From an uncultured Lachnospiraceae bacterium (lineage in GTDB: Bacteria; Bacillota; Clostridia; Lachnospirales; Lachnospiraceae): DNA of 64,000 nt. The position numbers and the translations under genes are program-made. The stretch covers positions 1-64,000 of the forward strand of contig CAKRFU010000005.1 of assembly GCA_934320845.1 (NCBI GenBank), read 5' to 3'. Positions 61,525 through 64,000 of this stretch are shown in pieces; within the stretch, counting starts at the first letter, position 1, and the number at the start of each line of letters is the position of its first letter. The notes under the pieces are model-generated. The model was given only the letters and a program-made list of their open reading frames with translations. It had not been told where the DNA came from and did no database searches.

Positions 61525-62312
61525 TTTAATCCTCCAATTTTTTTAAACGGCCATATTCTGAATACAGCTTTACCAATTATATCTTTTTTTCTAACCAGTC
61601 CCACTGTTTCACTTCTGCTGTCCGTACTCATGTTTCTGTTATCTCCAAGTACAAAATATTCATCTGAGGCAAGTGTCTGCGGCTCACTTACAGTTCCGGC
61701 TTCTTTCATCAATTCCTTCCCATACTTCTCACTTTTTAAAAGAGAACCGTTTATGTACACCCTGCCATCATCAATATATACCGTTTCTCCCGGCAGACCT
61801 ATTATTCTTTTTATAAAATATCTTTTTTTTCCGTCTGCATCAGTATTTTCTATCGGAAATACCACTATATCATATCTCTTAGGAGAATCTATCTTATATG
61901 AAAACTTATCTATTATGATAGAATCATTGTTTTCAAGTACAGGCTGCATGGAAATTCCCTCAACCGTACTTTGAAAAGCAACATAATTTGTAATCAGTTC
62001 TGCCACTCCAAAAGCAATGGCTATACATAACACTAAAACAAACAGATTACAGATTGTTCTTTTGTATAACGGAACATATTCATCTGCTCTTTTTCTGTAA
62101 TCCGCAGCTACCTGAATATATGAAACTTCATCTTCTATGGGTTCTGTCTCATTTTGTGTATTTTTTTCTTTTAATATATTATCAGCAATATCTTCCCATT
62201 TTTTTTTATCAGATTCAGAATATTTCTTAGCATTATGGTCATCAATACGCGATAAGTATATTTTTCTGTCACAAACTCTCAAACTGTCTTCTATCTGTTC
62301 ATAATCATACAT
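61521..62312 (-). CDS. lepB: Signal peptidase I
   Basis: A membrane protease that removes signal peptides after export. It has 263 residues. An acidic cytoplasmic N-terminal extension of about 90 residues precedes one membrane helix (ICNLFVLVLCIAIAFGVAEL). The catalytic Ser is in EGISMQPVL, the Lys in KRYFIKRIIGLPGETV, and the box GDNRNMSTDSR is present. The N-terminal extension is longer than in most type I enzymes. The order with rnhB and rbgA is conserved. Confidence 0.96.
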   Translation of the reverse strand: MYDYEQIEDSLRVCDRKIYLSRIDDHNAKKYSESDKKKWEDIADNILKEKNTQNETEPIEDEVSYIQVAADYRKRADEYVPLYKRTICNLFVLVLCIAIAFGVAELITNYVAFQSTVEGISMQPVLENNDSIIIDKFSYKIDSPKRYDIVVFPIENTDADGKKRYFIKRIIGLPGETVYIDDGRVYINGSLLKSEKYGKELMKEAGTVSEPQTLASDEYFVLGDNRNMSTDSRSETVGLVRKKDIIGKAVFRIWPFKKIGGLN

Positions 62313-62335
62313 ACAATCCTGCTCCCAATTATGTC

Positions 62336-63178
62336 CTATTGAGGAATTTCAAGACTAATCTTCCCAATACGTCCATTTCTAAAGTCATCGACAAGACATC
62401 TTGCTACTTTGTCAAGATCATACTCAGCTCCACTTTTTAAGCAGCCTCTTTTAACCGCAATTCTTTCAAGAAGTTCATTATTCGACTCAGAATCTTCTAT
62501 CCCATAAAACTCTGCAACCATACCAGGATAATTTTTTATCAGATAATCAAGCAGAAGAAGGCTCAGCTCATAAACATTGTAAAGTTCATCTTTTATTGAA
62601 CCTATAAACGCAAGGTTTAAGCCGACCTGCTGGTCTTCAAATTTCGGCCAAAGGATTCCCGGTGTATCAAGAAGTTCAACACTTTTATTTAATCTTATCC
62701 ACTGTTTCCCCTTTGTAACTCCGGGCTTGTTTCCAGTCTTAGCACAAGCCTTTCCTGCAAAACTGTTTATAAATGTAGACTTTCCAACATTTGGTATTCC
62801 TACAATCATAGCTCTTATCGGACGATTTAAAATTCCTCTTTTTCTGTCTCTCTCTATTTTTTCTTTACATGCTTTCTGTATAACATCATGTACTGCTTTA
62901 ACTCCCTTCCCGTTTTTAGAGTTAACGGCGGCGACAAAATATCCCTTGCCCTCATAATAACTTGTCCATTTGTCTGACACGTTTTTGTCAGCAAGGTCAT
63001 ACTTATTCATCAGAAGTATTCTCGACTTCCCGTTTGCAAGAGTATCTATATCAGGATTTTTACTGCTTAACGGTACTCTTGAATCAACCAGCTCTATTAT
63101 AACATCTATCAGTTTGATATCTTCCTGCATAGCCCTTCTGGCCTTTGTCATATGTCCCGGATACCATTGAAACTGCAT
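62336..63178 (-). CDS. rbgA: Ribosome biogenesis GTPase A (YlqF)
   Basis: A circularly permuted GTPase needed for late 50S assembly. It has 280 residues. QWYPGHMTKARRAMQEDI opens the protein; motifs occur in the permuted order NKYDL, then GIPNVGKSTFINSFAG, then DTPGIL. The C-terminal ANTAR-like helical domain follows. The ATG at 63178 follows GGAGG; the longer frame has none. A 46-bp repeat (63204-63249) lies between it and the NlpC/P60 gene. Confidence 0.97.
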   Translation of the reverse strand: MQFQWYPGHMTKARRAMQEDIKLIDVIIELVDSRVPLSSKNPDIDTLANGKSRILLMNKYDLADKNVSDKWTSYYEGKGYFVAAVNSKNGKGVKAVHDVIQKACKEKIERDRKRGILNRPIRAMIVGIPNVGKSTFINSFAGKACAKTGNKPGVTKGKQWIRLNKSVELLDTPGILWPKFEDQQVGLNLAFIGSIKDELYNVYELSLLLLDYLIKNYPGMVAEFYGIEDSESNNELLERIAVKRGCLKSGAEYDLDKVARCLVDDFRNGRIGKISLEIPQ

Positions 63179-63203
63179 AAAATTATTCCTCCATATTTCT
63201 AAT

Positions 63204-63249
63204 ATGTACTCTCGAAATTCTTCGTTTTGAGAAAATACCAAAAGTACAT
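63204..63249. repeat. 46-bp hairpin repeat, copy 2 (upstream of rbgA)
   Basis: The reverse complement matches 40747-40792 at 42 of 46 positions. The differences keep pairing. For example, the C-A mismatch in copy 1's outer arm is a C-G pair here, and C-to-T changes give G-T pairs. The element starts just after the NlpC/P60 stop and ends about 26 bp before the rbgA start. Confidence 0.75.
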
Positions 63250-64000
63250 TATTTTATAACTCTGCCTATTTTTATAGGTTTTCTATAATAAGCATTTGAA
63301 ATTTTAATTCCATCTTTTCTGTTGCTTGCATGAATAATCTGTCCATTGCCAATATACATAGCCACATGGCTTATATATCCGTTGCTTCCGTAAAAGAACA
63401 AATCTCCAACTTTCACATCTTTAGAACTTACACTCTTTGTAAATGCTGCCTGCGACCTTGAATTTCTCGGTATTTTATATCCAAAATGCTCATATATTCT
63501 CATCGTAAAGCCCGAACAGTCGGTACCGTTAGTCAGGCTTGTACCTCCCCATACATAACGGTTTCCCAAAAATTTCATAGCATACGCAACCATTTTTGAA
63601 TATAGTGACTTCTTTCCAGTATAATGACTTGTAGTCTGGTCAGATTCATTCTGCGGTTCAGTATATGTCACTGCCTTGTCAAGAGTATAATTAAACTGTA
63701 AAAAATCTTTATTTATAAAGACATCTTCTTCATCAATCGAGAGCATTATCCAATTATTTAAATCCTGGTACATCGCTTTCTTGTTGACACTTTTTAGCTG
63801 CTTTTTACCAAATGATTTATTTATATGTGTTTTTATGTATTTTTCTAACCACTCTTTTTCTATATTGGCATTTCCTACAGTATACTCTTCCTCCCGTGAT
63901 AATGTATCACATACTTTGGAGTCTATGGAAGGAAGTGTCCTGACATTCAATGTCTTTGTATTTACTGTCGCCTTAAGTCTCGCAACCTGTTTTGCACGCT
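63249..64000 (-). CDS. NlpC/P60 cell-wall hydrolase with SH3 domain, partial (5' end outside window)
   Basis: The open frame continues past the right edge (the sequence preceding 63950 is in frame: QVARLKATVNTKTLNVRTLP), so at least 250 residues are present and the start is unseen. An SH3b-like wall-binding segment (TLNVRTLPSIDSK) precedes a Lys-rich linker and a C40 peptidase domain. The catalytic Cys is in NGTDCSGFTMRIYEHFGY, the His in SHVAMYIGNGQIIHAS. It probably cleaves the D-gamma-glutamyl-diaminopimelate bond of peptidoglycan peptides. The apparent TTG at 63950 is not a real start. Confidence 0.9.
   Translation of the reverse strand, partial: RAKQVARLKATVNTKTLNVRTLPSIDSKVCDTLSREEEYTVGNANIEKEWLEKYIKTHINKSFGKKQLKSVNKKAMYQDLNNWIMLSIDEEDVFINKDFLQFNYTLDKAVTYTEPQNESDQTTSHYTGKKSLYSKMVAYAMKFLGNRYVWGGTSLTNGTDCSGFTMRIYEHFGYKIPRNSRSQAAFTKSVSSKDVKVGDLFFYGSNGYISHVAMYIGNGQIIHASNRKDGIKISNAYYRKPIKIGRVIK

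Overview
This window looks like chromosome from a low-GC Gram-positive anaerobe of the Clostridia, most likely Lachnospiraceae. The evidence is its AT-rich coding style, frequent GTG and TTG starts behind strong GGAGG ribosome sites, a PolC-type replicase, MinCDE together with MreBCD, an [FeFe]-hydrogenase maturase, and families typical of gut clostridia (DUF3877, DUF5685, paired B12-binding and DUF2344 radical-SAM proteins). Species cannot be fixed from sequence reading alone. Nearly every gene is on the minus strand. The only clear plus-strand genes are a DUF378 membrane protein (27331) and prs (57835).

Layout. 1-2.7 kb is a small accessory patch: the start of an AAA ATPase running off the left edge, remnants of two insertion sequences, and an AAA-ATPase/PD-(D/E)XK protein. 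2.8-14.3 kb is the operon pyrH-frr-uppS-cdsA-dxr-rseP-ispG-polC, with a clear promoter at its head. 14.3-16.6 kb is a tightly overlapping four-gene set (DUF5685, J-domain, membrane protein, HD domain). 16.8-23.8 kb holds signalling genes (REC-PAS-GGDEF-EAL-REC, chemoreceptor, OmpR-type regulator) around hydF. 23.8-28.6 kb is a mixed set: DUF3877, a transporter, a HAD phosphatase, a secreted M14 carboxypeptidase, DUF378 and a lipoprotein D,D-carboxypeptidase. 28.6-38.3 kb is the cell-shape and division cluster mgsA-rodA-minEDC-PBP2-mreDCB-radC. 38.5-45.8 kb holds a PLP enzyme, miaA, mutL and mutS. After rnpB come an NdpA-like protein, an alcohol dehydrogenase, RNase G with two radical-SAM-linked genes, gpsA, plsY, der, a secreted FKBP-type foldase and prs. 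59.1-64 kb is pgeF-yraN-ylqH-rnhB-lepB-rbgA and a truncated NlpC/P60 hydrolase.

Most genes are core: isoprenoid and undecaprenyl lipid supply, peptidoglycan synthesis and cell shape, DNA replication and mismatch repair, RNA processing and ribosome assembly. The novelty lies between genes: (i) two mutually exclusive helices at the ispG-polC junction, one of which buries the polC start codon; (ii) a 214-bp element with a perfect 19-bp terminal inverted repeat and three internal hairpins between mutL and mutS, with short relatives at the end of dxr and beside rnpB; (iii) a 46-bp hairpin repeat present twice, whose differences keep base pairing; (iv) paired palindromes around two promoter regions. 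No CRISPR array, tRNA, 5S/16S/23S rRNA or prophage module was recognised.
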